Below are positions 36,501 through 49,870 of a DNA stretch of 49,886 nucleotides, piece by piece. Made by a program: the position numbers and the translations under genes. The notes below the pieces were generated by a model. The model saw nothing but the letters and a program-made list of their open reading frames with translations, made no database searches and was not told the DNA's origin. The stretch is from Hemicentrotus pulcherrimus (taxonomy: Eukaryota; Echinodermata; Echinoidea; Camarodonta; Strongylocentrotidae), in contig BEXV01000312.1 in NCBI GenBank assembly GCA_003118195.1, positions 101,270 to 151,155 of the forward strand, in the 5' to 3' direction. Each line of letters begins with the position of its first letter. Within the stretch, counting starts at the first letter, position 1.

Positions 36501-39500
36501 ACACCCACCCTCCTTGCCTACCCACACACCCTCCATTGATAGCGACACACATGCATCTCCATTGAGAACCTGTCAATGATCTGACCACAAGTAATCAATG
36601 TGGTTATGACACAGTATGAATATTACTGAGAGCCGTGAGAGGCTTGCTCATCTTTCTTCATGCATTTGTTGACTTATGCTGTTATGATTAGCTAGTTATG
36701 ATGAAAAACTGACTGACATTTAATGTAAAAAATATGTACATGTACATGTATATATATTTCCTCATAGTCATACACACATTGTGATTAGACATTATTATTA
36801 GACAATGCTTTGGAGATTGAGATGACTTCAAATTAAGTGCCATATAATTGAGGAGTAGAATCAAATAATCTAAACCTAAATGCTGGCAATAGGCACTAAA
36901 TGTCTAATACATTATCATAGGCTGCAAAATTTAACCAAGAAAAACAAACACTAAAATCCACATACTGTTAAAGCACAGTGGCTGCATTTTTTGTTTGGTT
37001 ATATTTGGTAAATGTACCAGCAAATAATTAGAAAACAAAAGAAACATAGATAAATCTTTCAAGTAACAATCTGATCAACAATCCATGTGTTTAAATATTT
37101 TTCTTTTATATATTTCCAACAAGTGAAGCAAAGGATGAAGCACATATAAAGCAGAGAGGATAGACAAGACTTCATTATATTACAGAGTACGGGTACCTAA
37201 AAGTTTATACAATTGATTGACCCCAGTTTGACCTAGATCATATCTACAGCTGTCATGGGAAGAAACTTTACCAGGAAATAGTCCTACTAATAAATCATAT
37301 TATCTACAGGTGCACAATTTACTATTCATGGTTCAATCTGACACTTCACAGTCTTGATACAGACATCATAGCTGTATGATTAGTCAGGGACTTCTGAGTC
37401 TAGCTGGTCACTCCATAGACTCATAGCCGGTAGGGCGGAGTCTCACTAAACACCTTTAAACACCTTTCTGGTCAGCACTGGTCAACCTTAAGCTTATTGG
37501 TTTATCACACCAGTGTAAACAGGGTTTTCCTAAAAACATGCTTTCTTTTTATTCATTCTCTTCTTGAGTGGTGATAGGTCACATCAACCCTTTCGCTGAC
37601 TCATGCCGAACACTTGTCCCTCCAAGCTCTCAGGTTGTACTTTCTCTAGAAACTCTGGCATTCTTTCACAGGGAACACATGTGCAGCAAGCATTACAGAC
37701 AGGTGAAGAGAGATGGATGGTTTTACTTGTAAACATTATTTGCAGAATAAATATTTAGTGTGTACATTGTAGGCCTAGTGTAAACCATGCTGCCTCAAGA
37801 GAACAAAACAAAATGCAGGTGTGATGTGTCATTTGCATATTCATGTGATACCTCTTTACTGCAGGGCAAGATCCATTTATAAGTACATAATAAATGCTAA
37901 AGAATGTATATATGGAAAGTTAAAATTATCTTATTCTTAAGACGTAAACATATCAAATTATAAATCTTTCAAATTCAATGCTAGATTTACAGAACTTGTG
38001 TATTGAAATTATATGTAAGCAAAGTCTGCTACACGATTAGTAAACGTATTGGTTTCAACATTTTGTTAAGGGTTTAATGACATGTAATTGTTCTCGGAAA
38101 CAAGACCAAGATTTCTCAGGATATTTTCTTGACCAAATAGCCAGCTAATTGCAACTGCGGGCTAATGAAGATGCAAATTTGGCTAATTTGGGATTGGGAT
38201 TGGGCTAGTTAAAAAAGGGGGTCATTTTGCAACTTCAGTCTGATGAGAACAGGCCTATTGGGTACAAATATCTTCCTTCATATAAATTTGACCTGTAGCC
38301 TTTGACCTTAAGGCCCCTAAAGTCTACTCAGTTTAGCTTTACCTAAACAAATCTGAGCTCAGCCTTATCGGAATCCCTTCATCAATTCACGAGTAATTGT
38401 AGCAACAAATGGTTGCAAATGAATGCAACCTAATAGCAAGGCCTCTGGCAACGTCTTAGTGCAAAGAAGCACAACAAATCTTTGGAAGAATTCTTCAATA
38501 TATATAGACTCAATTCTCAAAATACACGTATTTCATTACTTATCATGACCAAACAGAAAGAAAAAGATATACCTGGGTGTGCCTTAAACTTGAGTGAAGT
38601 GATTTAGGAGAAATTCAATTCTCAGTTTCTGAGCCAGAGCAGAAATGCTGATACAATTATACAAGGCCTCTGTGGAAATCTAAGAAATTAGTTCCAATGC
38701 GTTGATCTGCAAAAGCAATGAATCTTAAACCATTGAATGACTAACTCCTAAATCCTATTTTCCATCTCTTGATTTCATCGCCTCCTCTGTAATTGTAGGT
38801 TGGGTTAGCCATCGAAAAATACTCTAATTAGAGATAATCTCATCTCAAATTTGAATACACATCCAGTGGCACTATATGTATCAAAGATAATTGGAGACCA
38901 AAGAATTAAAGAGATGGTACACCCAGAAGTCGATGTGAATAAAAGAGGGACATATGAGAGACAAATCTTTAGCCAAATTATAAGTACAAGAATAATGAAT
39001 TATAATAACAATTCATGAGATGTTTGCACAACTCCAGTGTACATGTATGTGTACATGCAGGCATCAGGATGTTATCATTACATTACATTTTGCAGAAGAA
39101 AATTTGTAAATATTGACTAACATTTTACTGGAATGAAAACTGCCCATCAGACCGATCTGACAGACACTATAATCAAGTGTCAGTCAGACCATGGAGATGC
39201 TTCTTTTATCTCCATGGTCAGACCAAAGAAGTGATGACAGACTACATGTACAATGAACCACAACATATGTTTGCACATGCTGATCATTTGGTTAACTAAA
39301 TTTCACTTTTGCCTGTACTTCATGATTCTAGCAAATGGCTGGACATGTAAGTTCCTTTCATGAAAGTTTATAATCCTCTGATTACACAAAAACTGTAAAT
39401 ATTTGTTGGGAGGTGATCTTTGAACTTCTATTTGGTGGCAAACAAAGGTCCATAAACCTTGCCTTTTATCAAACAAGAAAGAACCAGAGCTATTATCCAT

Positions 39501-42500
39501 GAACTACCATAGATTGTCCATTCTCCATGATACAAATAAATACAGGAGGCCTAATTGGGTAGTTCACTATAATCACACAATATGGACCTCACAACCTTTT
39601 AATTATCATCTATAACAGAGCAGTCAAATACAAAGTGCCAGGTTGAATTTCTGCAAATTTGAAGTTCATCATAATGATAATAAGTTAAGAATTGTTTGCC
39701 TAAATAAACCTATTAAAAAGGATCTAAACTTACCAGTACTCAACTCTGTTCACATTGGGTGTATAAATTAGAATACTAGCCTACAGCAATTTGAAAAAAA
39801 ATCTCTTCAAATAATTCAGCAAATTTGTCAAATTTTATAACACTACATCGAGATCTGCACCCTGTGAAAGCGCATTCCATTTTCAACCATTGGTATCAAT
39901 GTACATGTACCCCTTTAATAGATCATGCCGAATTTGAATTGGTATGATCATGCAACTCTGGCATGATCTCTAAAGAGGTTTTTGTTATTCTTGTCATGCC
40001 TGCAGATAAGATAGAAGTACTTGAAGAAGCGAGTGAGGATGAGCATCGGTCAGTAATACTTGATTGGAACCTCTCCAAAAATAAGACCCACACACTAGGC
40101 AATACAGAACGAGCTGTTATCATCTGCCAAACTGCACTTTGGGTCGAAGGACAATCCAACCATGATGTTCATTTGGATGAAAGCAAATAAAATACGAAAG
40201 TTTGAAATAAGTCGGAGCGTTTATAAGAAACTATGAATGTTTTAAACAATAATGACCAAGATTCAAGATGATAACATGTATAGTAATATGAACCATGTAA
40301 TTTTGATGAATCTGGCCCTTTCTTTTTAATCATAGGTCTAAAAGGATGTTGAAAAATGACTTGAACAGGACACTACTAATTAACTAAAATCATGAGATGT
40401 TGGTCATGCCAAACCTGAGTTTAAAACCAAAGAGACCAGATCCAAAACAATACACACAAACAGCAAAAATGCACACAGCTGATTAAAGATACAATGCAAG
40501 TTTGATATCCTCATGAAAATAAAATACAGCCATGAAAATTCTCAGATATTCCATTTATAGTAATGGAAATATACTGTTCATTTTTCAAGAGGACTAAATC
40601 CCCTGCTGTCATTGACTCCTCTTGTTGACCGTCAGAAGGGCCTTTTATGAATGTAAAAAGGTATATGAGTTGATGCAGAAAATATCAAAACCACAGGAAT
40701 TGTTTCAAATCAATCCCATAGAACTGTCATGACAATAAACAAGTTACTAATTAACTGAGTATTGTTCCATTGAGACAGACATTGTCAATATGATATCAAT
40801 TATTTTATGACACACAGACAATTGGGGTGTGTATTCTCCTCAATTAGCGAGTAGGGTGGAGAGATGATTAGCTTTGAAAAAGTGAACTTTCACCACAGAA
40901 TGAGATCATGGGAAAGCCTGTTTACCAGACAATATAGAATAGAGTTTGGCAAGATTGTCTGGATGAACAGTGGTGTTACTCATCGCTTCCTGAGAATAAA
41001 GGAAGTCTTCTGACACAAAGAAAGACCTCTCTATGAAGGTAACAGACAAAAAGAGTCAACTCAAGCAATATCCCTGCTAGCAAATAGAGTCCCCCCTTCA
41101 ATCTTGGACAGGTCAGTCAACAAGTTCTGTTAATCCTTAAAATACCTTAAACATTTATGCACAAGATTAAAATATGGCACAGCTGCACATAAACCTAGTC
41201 TACCAATATTTTCAGAAAATCATAGGTATACAAAAGAAACATTTGACATTTTCCAGTTCGTTATACTCTATAGGCTTTTAGATTTACCTCCCCATAAAGA
41301 GCATGCTTTGGTTTTGAGCTGTAAGATCGGATACAGCCACCTCTCAAATCAAATTTCTTACAGGATTATCCTGGGCCAGTGAACTTTTCAACTTGAGAAA
41401 ATTTCCCAAGTGACATTCCTGGGGAAACCTTCCCAAACTTGATCGAGAGGGTGGCGCATACCCACGTAATGTGCTTTTCCATTTTTGGAAAAGACCCAGG
41501 GGAAATGACATGGACCTAGGATAAGCAAATCTGTCAGAGTGTCAGTCATGCAAGTACATTATGTACTTATATTGCTCAATAATAAATCTACTCAAAAAAT
41601 GTAAAGGGTTATTTAGAGGCAAGTACATGGGAGCCAAAGGAGTTACAGCCTTCCTCATTGAGAAAAAGGAATGAAAAATCATATTACCGTACTGTAATGT
41701 AAATAGCTTGTCAACAGCTTGATGTCTATGCATACAACATAACATATCTACTGTACAAGTACAGGCTATTTCAACCAACCAATACACAAACACAAATAAT
41801 AAAATTGATTCCTTTCTATTCCTAATTCCCAACTGAAAATTGGTACTTTGTCACTGAATAGGCACCCATTATGTCTGTATGGAAAGCCAGTCAAGCTGAA
41901 GGGAAAAGGCCACCCACAGGACAAGTCAGATGGTAGTAACTTCAAAAGCAATACTAATCCAGGAAGGATGTACTAAATAACTCACTTCAAGTTCACTATA
42001 CCTGCTAAATGACTCTCTCTACAATACTTTACTGAATGAAAACAGTGGAGTTTACTGTTAAGCAGTTAATCAATGACAGGGTTTTGTCAAATTTAAGGTG
42101 TAACCCCAAAGCTGTAAGTTCATTAAATTAAGTAAATATTCCCATGCAATATGACATCAATCTGAACTACTAAGAGACAATAAGAACTGCCTCTTTTGTC
42201 AAGCTGCAAAATTTGGAGGGTACGTGCTTGAAAAAAAAAGCTTGAAAAAACACCTGAAAATAAATTTATTCTTGAATCAGAATAAGATTAGAGTGAAGGA
42301 TTCAATCAATAATATTGTGTAAGAACTGGATGCATGCACACATACTGTTGCTGTGTTCATGTTTATAACAACAATTACTGCCTTTCAGACAAAAAGTATA
42401 CTAATTACTTTATGGCTTCCTAACCAGCATATCGGTAACTTATTCAGCTACAAGTGTAATGGGGAGCAGACCAGAACATTCAAAGCAATTGGGGAGTGCA

Positions 42501-43904
42501 TGATGCATACAGTGTACATGCATTCTTGAGAGGTTTCAACTTGTTTTGAACAAGTCTTATGAAAATAATATTCTAAATTTCACTGACAAAACCATCAAGT
42601 GAAAGTTTGCTTAAATATTGCAGACCCTAATATCAGTAGCTAATATTTGTCCACTGCCCATTTCACTTATCACCAATTCATGGACACTACTTACACTGTA
42701 CATGTATGTCATCTCTCTGTGTTTCTCATTAAAATCGAGGAGTTGAGTTCTGTTTCAGACCGCAAATGCCTTCAAACTCAAGTGCATGGTTATTGCTCTC
42801 ACTCTTATCTATGACATTTCTAGTGCCCTTTTAGAACCTAAAATTGCTATGAAGGTAATTTTAGACCCCAAAATGTGTGAAATTTGCCCAATACAATCAT
42901 ACCAATTCAGCTCATTTTGCAAAAAATATGGTGACCGTTAATTAATTATTTAATTAGAAATAACAATACATGGGCCGGCTGGTTGTGTGTAATATAACCA
43001 ACACGAAAATGCCAACTAAAAAGCCAACATCGACATTATCTAATATTTGTGGAGGTACACAAGTATTAGAAATCTTATTTTTATGGATATTTCAGCTGTC
43101 TCTAAACCGATTTTGATCAAACAAAGATGATTATGTCATTTAGATTGTATGTTCTTTCAAATTTGACACTCATTTTTTCAATATCTCACAAAAATTATTT
43201 TGTGTAGTGCCCTCTGCAATAGAACTCAACTATCCCTTTAGTCCATACTGCATTCAAACTCTTTAACACTTATAGGTGCAGTAACCGTGGACAACAATTT
43301 AGCAGATCGAGGTATCCAATCTACCATGATTCTGGTCAATCCTAAATTTAGACTATTAGAGCTTCACACTTCTTTAAAGGAGAAAAAATAGTATCTAACA
43401 TAAATTATAGTGTTTGTGTAAAATTTTGCATATCTTACCTGCTATTGCTTGAATGAAGCCACAAACAGTGAAGAGGCTTTTCTTGCATAAACTCCTAAAG
43501 CAGAGACTAAACACTGAGAGGAATGCCACGACTGTAACCACAAAAAATCCTGCAGCATAGAATATTACCATTGCCCTCCAGAAACCACTTGGCAAATCCA
43601 TAAAGTCATTGATATATGATGTGCATTCAACTTGATTGGATCCTCCTTCCGATGGGATAGCACGGAAAATTTCTGCGCATCTCATGAAGACCCCAAGAGT
43701 CGGTGTGTAGGTCTCCACCGGTCCAACCACATCTTGGGGTGCGGTAGAATTGTCTGTTCCGTAGAGGTTGCTGGCACTGTTGATGGTTGCCTCCTCTCCT
43801 AGGAGCCATTGTGATGTCATCAAGGCCACCAGGTGACCCAGGACAATGGCGATGCTGAGGAGGGTCCAGAAGAGGGACCGAATGGTGATGATCACATAGC
43901 ACAT
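33307..43904 (-). CDS. lhfpl2: LHFPL2-like tetraspan membrane protein (two coding exons)
   Basis: Member of the LHFPL (lipoma HMGIC fusion partner-like) group within the claudin-like four-span superfamily. The coding sequence joins 43904-43439 to 33563-33307 on the - strand, with a consensus GTAAGA donor and CTTGCAG acceptor, phase 1. It gives 240 residues (human LHFPL2 228). Membrane spans: about 8-30, 108-132, 146-168 and 195-215. The first outside loop has W33 and Cys at 76 and 94 as in the superfamily, plus a possible N-glycosylation site (N52-S-T). Diagnostic matches to LHFPL2: the start MCYVIITIRSLFWTLLSIAI, SGFWRA, FYPAGWG, QAEIATSSDDVQDEI and the ending GKYIICLP (human GKNLICLL). The molecular role of LHFPL2 is poorly known; relatives act as partners of other membrane proteins. 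It converges on the DPP gene. Confidence 0.95.
38130..38215. promoter_or_regulatory. Possible intronic regulatory cluster (homeodomain and POU-type motifs)
   Basis: gctaattgc, gctaatgaa, atgcaaat (38171-38178, octamer-like) and ggctaatttggg are packed in about 80 bases, a denser set of TAAT-type sites than the surrounding intron. Purely motif-based and low confidence. Confidence 0.2.
39187..39219. repeat. Perfect 12-bp hairpin
   Basis: gaccatggagat (39187-39198) and atctccatggtc (39208-39219) are exact reverse complements with a 9-base loop. Confidence 0.7.
43439..43904 (-). CDS. lhfpl2: LHFPL2-like coding exon 1 (residues 1-155)
   Basis: The ATG (43904-43902) sits in the context AAGATGT and opens MCYVIITIRS, equivalent to MCHVIVTCRS of human LHFPL2, which fixes the start. 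Ends QAIAG with the Gly codon split at the donor. Confidence 0.95.
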
Positions 43905-43983
43905 CTTGAGTTTGAGATTTGTCCGACAGTCTAATCAGTCTGGGTTAAGAAGGATGCTTCAGAGGCTCATGGTCTTGGACAAC
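43905..43983 (-). other. 5' UTR part of the LHFPL2-like coding exon
   Basis: A good acceptor (ttactttccag on the - strand) ends at 43984, so this exon probably begins at 43983 and is joined to a non-coding exon upstream. In-frame stops between it and the ATG rule out a longer protein. Confidence 0.6.
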
Positions 43984-46900
43984 CTGGAAAGTAACAAACA
44001 AATCTTGCCTTTATAGTCAATGTAAAAAGTGGATGGAGGCAATGTACAATAAATATTATAGTAAAATGTTTTCTCTACCAAGACTAATTTTACTGGGAAT
44101 GGGGGTGGCACCAGGGCTTACAGCCATGTCTGAAAAAATTGATAGGCAACTAAAAGAGTCCTCAAAATTTAGATAGGGGGAGGGGAAGGGGAGGTTCCTC
44201 TGCCCCCACCCCACCCCTCCTTATTTCCTAATGTAAAGATAAATTATTGGATTGACCATTGCTTTATTTCCAAAGTAATCCAACCACAAACACACAGGTG
44301 AGCATTTGGGTGACCACTGTAAGCACTGTTAATGATGGCCCTGCAATGATCAGTACCATAATGACAGTATAATTTCATACATGAAGGAATACAGGGAAAG
44401 CCTCATAAAATCTGATCTGTTTTGCAGTGAAATATGTGTTAGTTTTAGTGTTATGGAATATTTTCTTCAATCACTGAAAAGGCAATTGTCGACATGTATT
44501 TCCTTTCAGAGAATGTTTTCAGGTGTGATCAATGCCGAATGAAGACTTTGTCTCCCATTAAATCCCTTTTGAGTCCTGCATCTGCATCCCAACAGGAAAA
44601 ACAAGGTATTGCAAGACAATGGCAGGAAACACGATAAGATTTCCTTGATTTCAGTCATGGGAATAACATTTGAATAATTTAGATCTCTGTATTAGAGTGA
44701 GACACACAACATTAACCCAAAGTTACTGTAAGCACTGTAAATGTGAAAATGTGCAACATAAACAATTCACAACTGTATGAGTAATAGAATTTACTTGAAA
44801 TAACTGATGTAAATTTTAAGAAACAGAGACCAAAACATGGAGATGTTGAAATATTGAAATGTTGAAATATTTGCTGTATACAAATGTTTCCTGTAATTGT
44901 ACACCGGAAACTTGTAGCAATGTTCTCACCAGGCACATACAGTTAAAAGAGCCCTTCAGGCTTTAATCGGAGGCAGAGCCAGGAAAGGGGGAGATGGAGG
45001 GGGGCAAAACTCATTCTGGTATACCTAAAGTAATAAAGTACATACAAAGCAAAGGGAAATGTGCTCGATCAAAATAGCCCCATCACTTTTTTTTAATAAA
45101 AAAGGCATCTAAAAATTTGATACCCATTTTATTCCAACTTTCCAAGTCAGGGATTTGTTTGTACTTGAGCCCCATCTCTATCCTGACAGTCCTGGATCGA
45201 CCATAGTTAACAAACATAAACCTCCTGGAAGATAATCAATTAATTTACGTCATCAAACATATGGACCATGACACAGTCACATGCTAGTCTACACAGAAAA
45301 ATCAAGCTGTGTAACCCACTGTACATACATATCCGCAATCATTTCAATAAAAAGGTTTGCATGCATGATTTCACAATTTGTCTGTTAATACAAATAGGGC
45401 CTACATCATGGCTCATTGCAAACTTGAGTCTTTTTCCCCCTGGTAATACTGTACTGGTAGGTACAGGTAGACATAAAGATAGTTTAATGCTAAATTTCAA
45501 TTAAATGTGTTGGTTGTTGGCTCTGAATCATTTGGCAAAATTCCATGTCAGTCTTCAGACCCCAACATCTGGTAAATGAAATAGGGACAGACTCACAATG
45601 GCTTGTACTTATCTTTATGAATAATAATATGATAAATCATGTATGTTTACAATACATGCTTAAACAGGAAATCCTGCAGAGAAAGGGAAACATTCAACCA
45701 CATATTTATATTCAAGAGTGAATATCCGATTTAAAGTCTAATAACAAATCTTTACATCCTCTCTCCATCTAGGCATCATTTAAACAAAAAATGTTTAAAA
45801 CAAAACCAAACTCTTTGCTCAGCATATATCCTTACTGATGTGCATTTGCAGGATATAGCCCCAAAACAGCTCATCTTTCATCCTTTGTTATTAAACTCAT
45901 TTACCAATTCAATCATTGGTAACCATTTATACAATTCTTAAAGGGAAAACTTGAGGGTTCTCTTTATTATGAGAAATAATATGCAAAATGGCATATTAAA
46001 TGGCAATGATTCCAACCATCTGAACACAAATGTTACTTTATAGTTTACTGAATGTTTCACACAATTGAACAACTTTTTAGAATTCCCACTTTACCTACCA
46101 GTATTTATTTTGTTCTGGTCCATTACGAAGCGTTGGTACGGCTCGTGATTCAGCCCACAAAAATGTAACTGTTTGTTTCTGATATTGATTATTTGATGCA
46201 CGGTATAATTAGGTTAACCTTTGCAAGGGCAGCCAGTAATTGGTCATGTTTTAGTATTATAGAGCTGCAGCTGTGGTTTTATGCTTTTTACTACCATACC
46301 ATACAATGTTACAAGAGTATTCAAATCAAACAGTCACAGTTACACAGCTCCAAGATGTCAATGATGTACAAATAATACATGTCAAGAATAAGATGCCACC
46401 TCAATAAAGCAGTGGCATAATATGGGTACCTATACCCGTTAGGTAGCACTGCTCTTTTAGGGGGGCACCCAGGAAATAAGATGGATGAAATGCAGGAAAA
46501 TACCATAGAGCAAGAGGTTTATAATAATTTTGTTATTCTTGGTTTACAAATGAGGTCCAATTGCTAAATGTAGTATGAAATATACTGTTGTTATCAAGGC
46601 CTCAGATTTCTTGTCTTTACATTCCATTCACCCGTTTCCTTCAATTCTGAGTCATCTTCCTGACCACCTTGTTCTGGAGTGTAAACATCTTCAAACTCTA
46701 TTCTGAATAGAAAAACCAATAGCATGCTTTGTTTTCATTCTCATAACTTAAGTTCCCATCTATGAGAATGTATGTCATGTATCTGTCAATATCATTGGTC
46801 ATCAACATTTCATCGTATTTATTAAGTATTTCCTATGTATATCGGCATGATGATTGAAAGGGAATTATGAATGGAACACTTACAAAAAGAATCACTGTCT

Positions 46901-47169
46901 GTCAATCACTAACTTTACAGAAATGCACAGGCAGCCATTTTAGTGTTTGAGAAGAAAAAAATGAATTGTAATCTACATGAGAAGGAAAAAATACAGTGAA
47001 GTACAAACCAAAGGACTGAAAGGATTAATTATTATTTGCATTAATCAAGCCTCTTTGAATCAGATGACTCCTAACACAAGTTCTGTCAAAACTCAGGGGG
47101 GGTTGAAGAAGCTCAGTTTACCAAAACAGTTAGATGAAAGACTTTTTTTCTTTCTACGAGTATGATATG
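43984..47169. other. Non-coding stretch upstream of the LHFPL2-like coding exons (probable 5' intron)
   Basis: AT-rich, no exon recognised. G-rich patches at 44170-44190 with adjacent C-rich 44200-44220. Confidence 0.5.
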
Positions 47170-47684
47170 CTTTTCACACTGGCAATATTTTGCTTAACCC
47201 CGTACTATAGGTGGGGTTAAGGGGGGGTCTTAGCCTCACCTATAGTACGGGGTTAAGCCTATTCCACTTTCTGTTCAGACTGGATTTTACCAAAGTGGGC
47301 TAAAGTTGGCTAACCCCACCTATAGTACGGGGTTAACTAACCCTGCAAAATAGCAGGGCTAACTCCGCAATTGTGGTGCTAACTCCTGCTAACCCCGCAA
47401 TTGCGGTGCCAAGCAAATGAGTGTGAACAGAAACGAAAAATAGTCCGGTACTACGCAATGGAGCGTATCGAAGCTGACCAGATGCGAAGTATTTCCAATC
47501 ATAACATTCACGATATCCGGGGTTAACGAATTGTAGTGCGAACAGCGTGAATTTTCTTATTCCGGAATAGCGGCTAGTACGGGACTACAAACAGCGAGTG
47601 TGAAAAGCCAAAAAAGGTAGTCCGGGGTTAAGGATAGTACGGGGCTAAGCAAAGTACGGGGTTAAGCAAAACCAGTGTGAAAAG
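47170..47684. mobile_element. Non-autonomous DNA element with cttttcacactgg inverted ends
   Basis: cttttcacactgg (47170-47182) is exactly inverted at the other end (47672-47684). Next to each end is a gcttaaccccgtac block in opposite orientation. The 7-mer agtatga lies close outside both ends (47159-47165 and 47685-47691), a possible target duplication. The interior carries the gtacggggttaagc/gcttaaccccgtac motif several times in both orientations, reiterations of the end motif (gtgtgaacag, gtgcgaacag, gtgtgaaaag), and a 67-base hairpin (47192-47258). There is no transposase frame. Confidence 0.8.
47192..47258. repeat. Long perfect hairpin inside the element
   Basis: 47192-47213 and 47237-47258 are exact reverse complements over 22 bases. 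The loop can extend the stem with ggttaag and cttagcc. Key motif: aaccccgtactatagg. Confidence 0.9.
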
Positions 47685-47691
47685 AGTATGA

Positions 47692-48451
47692 GGCAATTAG
47701 ATCAGAGGCATTTAAAATCAAGAAAGGATGATCGAGGATGCAAATAAGCTTTACGCTTTAATAATCTTACTCCACTAAAAGTGTAACAAGTATATTCATT
47801 CCATGACGATGAACTCCATCAATATCAACCACGATCACGACTGTTCAAGTGCAAGGGTAGAATGGAAACAGATCATAGCCGAGAGGTCAAAGACCCAGCC
47901 CTGGCCCCGGTCAGCGGGCTAGAGATCTATCTGACCATCGACCAAGGACACAATTTCAAAAGTTGGTAAAACAGCGCAGTACCTAGACTCTAATTAAGAG
48001 TAGGAGCTATAAATAAAGTGGCGTAAGTTTTTTTTTTTTTTTTTAACTCACTCTGTAATACTTCGTGTATGCTCCTTCTGTACTTCGGTGAAACACAGAG
48101 CAGAGATAATTTGGAAAAGAAGCAGAATTGACGTGATCGTGACCGATATATCCACTTCTGAGAAAGAGAGAATGGGTCAGCGCAGGGGTATACCGACACA
48201 GGCAAGCTGTCAGGAAAGAGTGCAGACGAGTTAGAGCAGAAAAGTGAAATGCAACGCGCTCTCGAACAACCGAACGTGCGATCTGGCGTTGGTAAAAGAA
48301 GAAAATACCGGTAGGCTATTCTATTGTGCGCACAGGTGTGTGCTCGATTACTCAGAGTTTTTGTGTTTAGTCTCGGAGCGAGTGGGTCATGCCTCAGAAG
48401 TTATTTCCTCTCTTTTAAGCTCTTCTTATCTTAGAAATGCAAACAATTACA
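47692..48451. other. Non-coding, CpG-containing stretch
   Basis: More CpG than the middle of the window, with a T run at 48028-48044. No exon identified. It could be part of the 5' region of the LHFPL2-like gene. Confidence 0.35.
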
Positions 48452-48521
48452 TGAGCTCTACTTACGCAACAATGAAAGACGCTTACTGAGCCCCACTTAC
48501 GCAACAATGAAAGACGCTTAT
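48452..48521 (-). repeat. 35-bp tandem duplication carrying two consensus splice donors (- strand)
   Basis: 48452-48486 and 48487-48521 are adjacent 35-base copies differing at two or three positions. On the - strand each contains TTGC followed by GTAAGT, with exon ends at 48501 and 48466. Either could be the donor of a non-coding first exon joined to the acceptor at 43984. Confidence 0.6.
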
Positions 48522-49868
48522 TATTATTATGCTCAGCTGGTCGACAGACTCTACACTCGACAGAGGAGAATCCTTGAAAGTTTTCGCCATCAACAAAGTA
48601 TGAGTCACCGAAATAAAAACGTGGAACTCGGTAGTCATAAAACCAAACCGTTGATTTTACAAGCATGACCAAACCAATCAAACCGAGGGAACGATGATGT
48701 TGTTTGGCAGTCATCCAAAATTCCCATTAATGCAAGAAAACTTTTTTCGTCATGGGGTTGAATGAAAAGTGAAAATGGTTGGCCTATTTATGTCTCTTGT
48801 TGATTTCGTTTAAAAACTGTGTAACCAATTTATTTCCGATTAAGAATTCCCGACTTCATACTCCTTTTTTTTTTCTTTTTTCTGGAGAATAATTTGCAAT
48901 ACAGGCCAATATATACCGATGTCTTTATTCCCCCTTTTGCTTTATCAAATAAGCATAAAGAACACGGTGTTTTTTTACGACACCAAGACGTTATTCCTAC
49001 CGATGTTGATTCAAACAGTGAGTCACAAGGTCTTTAGTTTTGTTTGCACGTTACTTGCTACTTACTGCTGTCTGTTTGCCATCCTAAATACAAAGTAAAG
49101 TCAACTTCAAAGTGTCGTGACACATTGAAGAATAGATCGGAATGCCTACCCATTTACACTGTGTCTCCGCCAGACTCAGGATGACGGCTTCATTGTAAAA
49201 ACACAAACATTCCTTTTCTTCTTTTTTTTTAATTGATTTTTTCTTTTAACACCTCTCTCTTCTCAGAACGTTCTCTTGAATAAACAACGTGGGAACTGCA
49301 AATTGCCTCAAAAGATGCTAGATAAGTGATGACTTAAAAGTAAATATTTTTGCACTTGACTGACCTCAATCTTCCCCGACAATAATTCTGAAGGTGTGTT
49401 CTCGACAGCCACCACTGACTTCCAAACTTTTCAAATATTATTATTCAACAGATATTTTCATGTTGGTATTAGTGTTATCAATGACTACGATATCATGATT
49501 AGGGTCGGCGATCCCGGGGTGGAAGGACACGCCACCCTTTTTTTAGGGGGGGGGGGTGAGGATCGTCCCCCCGGAAAATTTGGAAAAGTACAACAAAAAA
49601 CAATGTAAAGCAAATGCTGACTAAAGACTGCAACACACTTTTAGCTCTGGAGCGCCCAAGAGTGCAGCGTTTAGACTTATACAAATGCAACAAATCTTTT
49701 TGCTCGGTCGCTACGTTCCCTCGCATAGTGGAGGGTGAGAACAATATATTGCTTGTTTTTAGATTATAGTTTTGCTAAGGAATGTATTTTTTTAATACAA
49801 CAAAACTTTAAAAAACCTGTGAGGGGGTAGTCACTTCCGTCACCTCCACTACTTTCACTCGTCCCTCG
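48522..49868. other. Non-coding stretch, possible promoter side of the LHFPL2-like gene
   Basis: No recognised exon or element. An 11-base G run lies at 49546-49556 and is followed by a C6 run. Open frames of 70-99 codons here show no known similarity. Confidence 0.35.
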
Positions 49869-49870
49869 CA

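Larger units (their letters stand above)
33564..43438 (-). other. Single 9.9 kb intron of the LHFPL2-like gene
   Basis: No further coding exon is seen on either strand. Small features: a 12-bp perfect hairpin at 39187-39219; a TAATGA/ATGCAAAT motif cluster at 38130-38215; CA-rich sequence at 36480-36530; (TGTA) repeats near 36735-36755. Open frames such as 35693-36007 and 39963-40190 show no resemblance to known proteins. Confidence 0.75.

Noticed and set aside
43627..43902. 91-codon - strand frame overlapping the LHFPL2-like exon
   Set aside because: A shadow frame; the +0 frame has the conserved LHFPL2 sequence.
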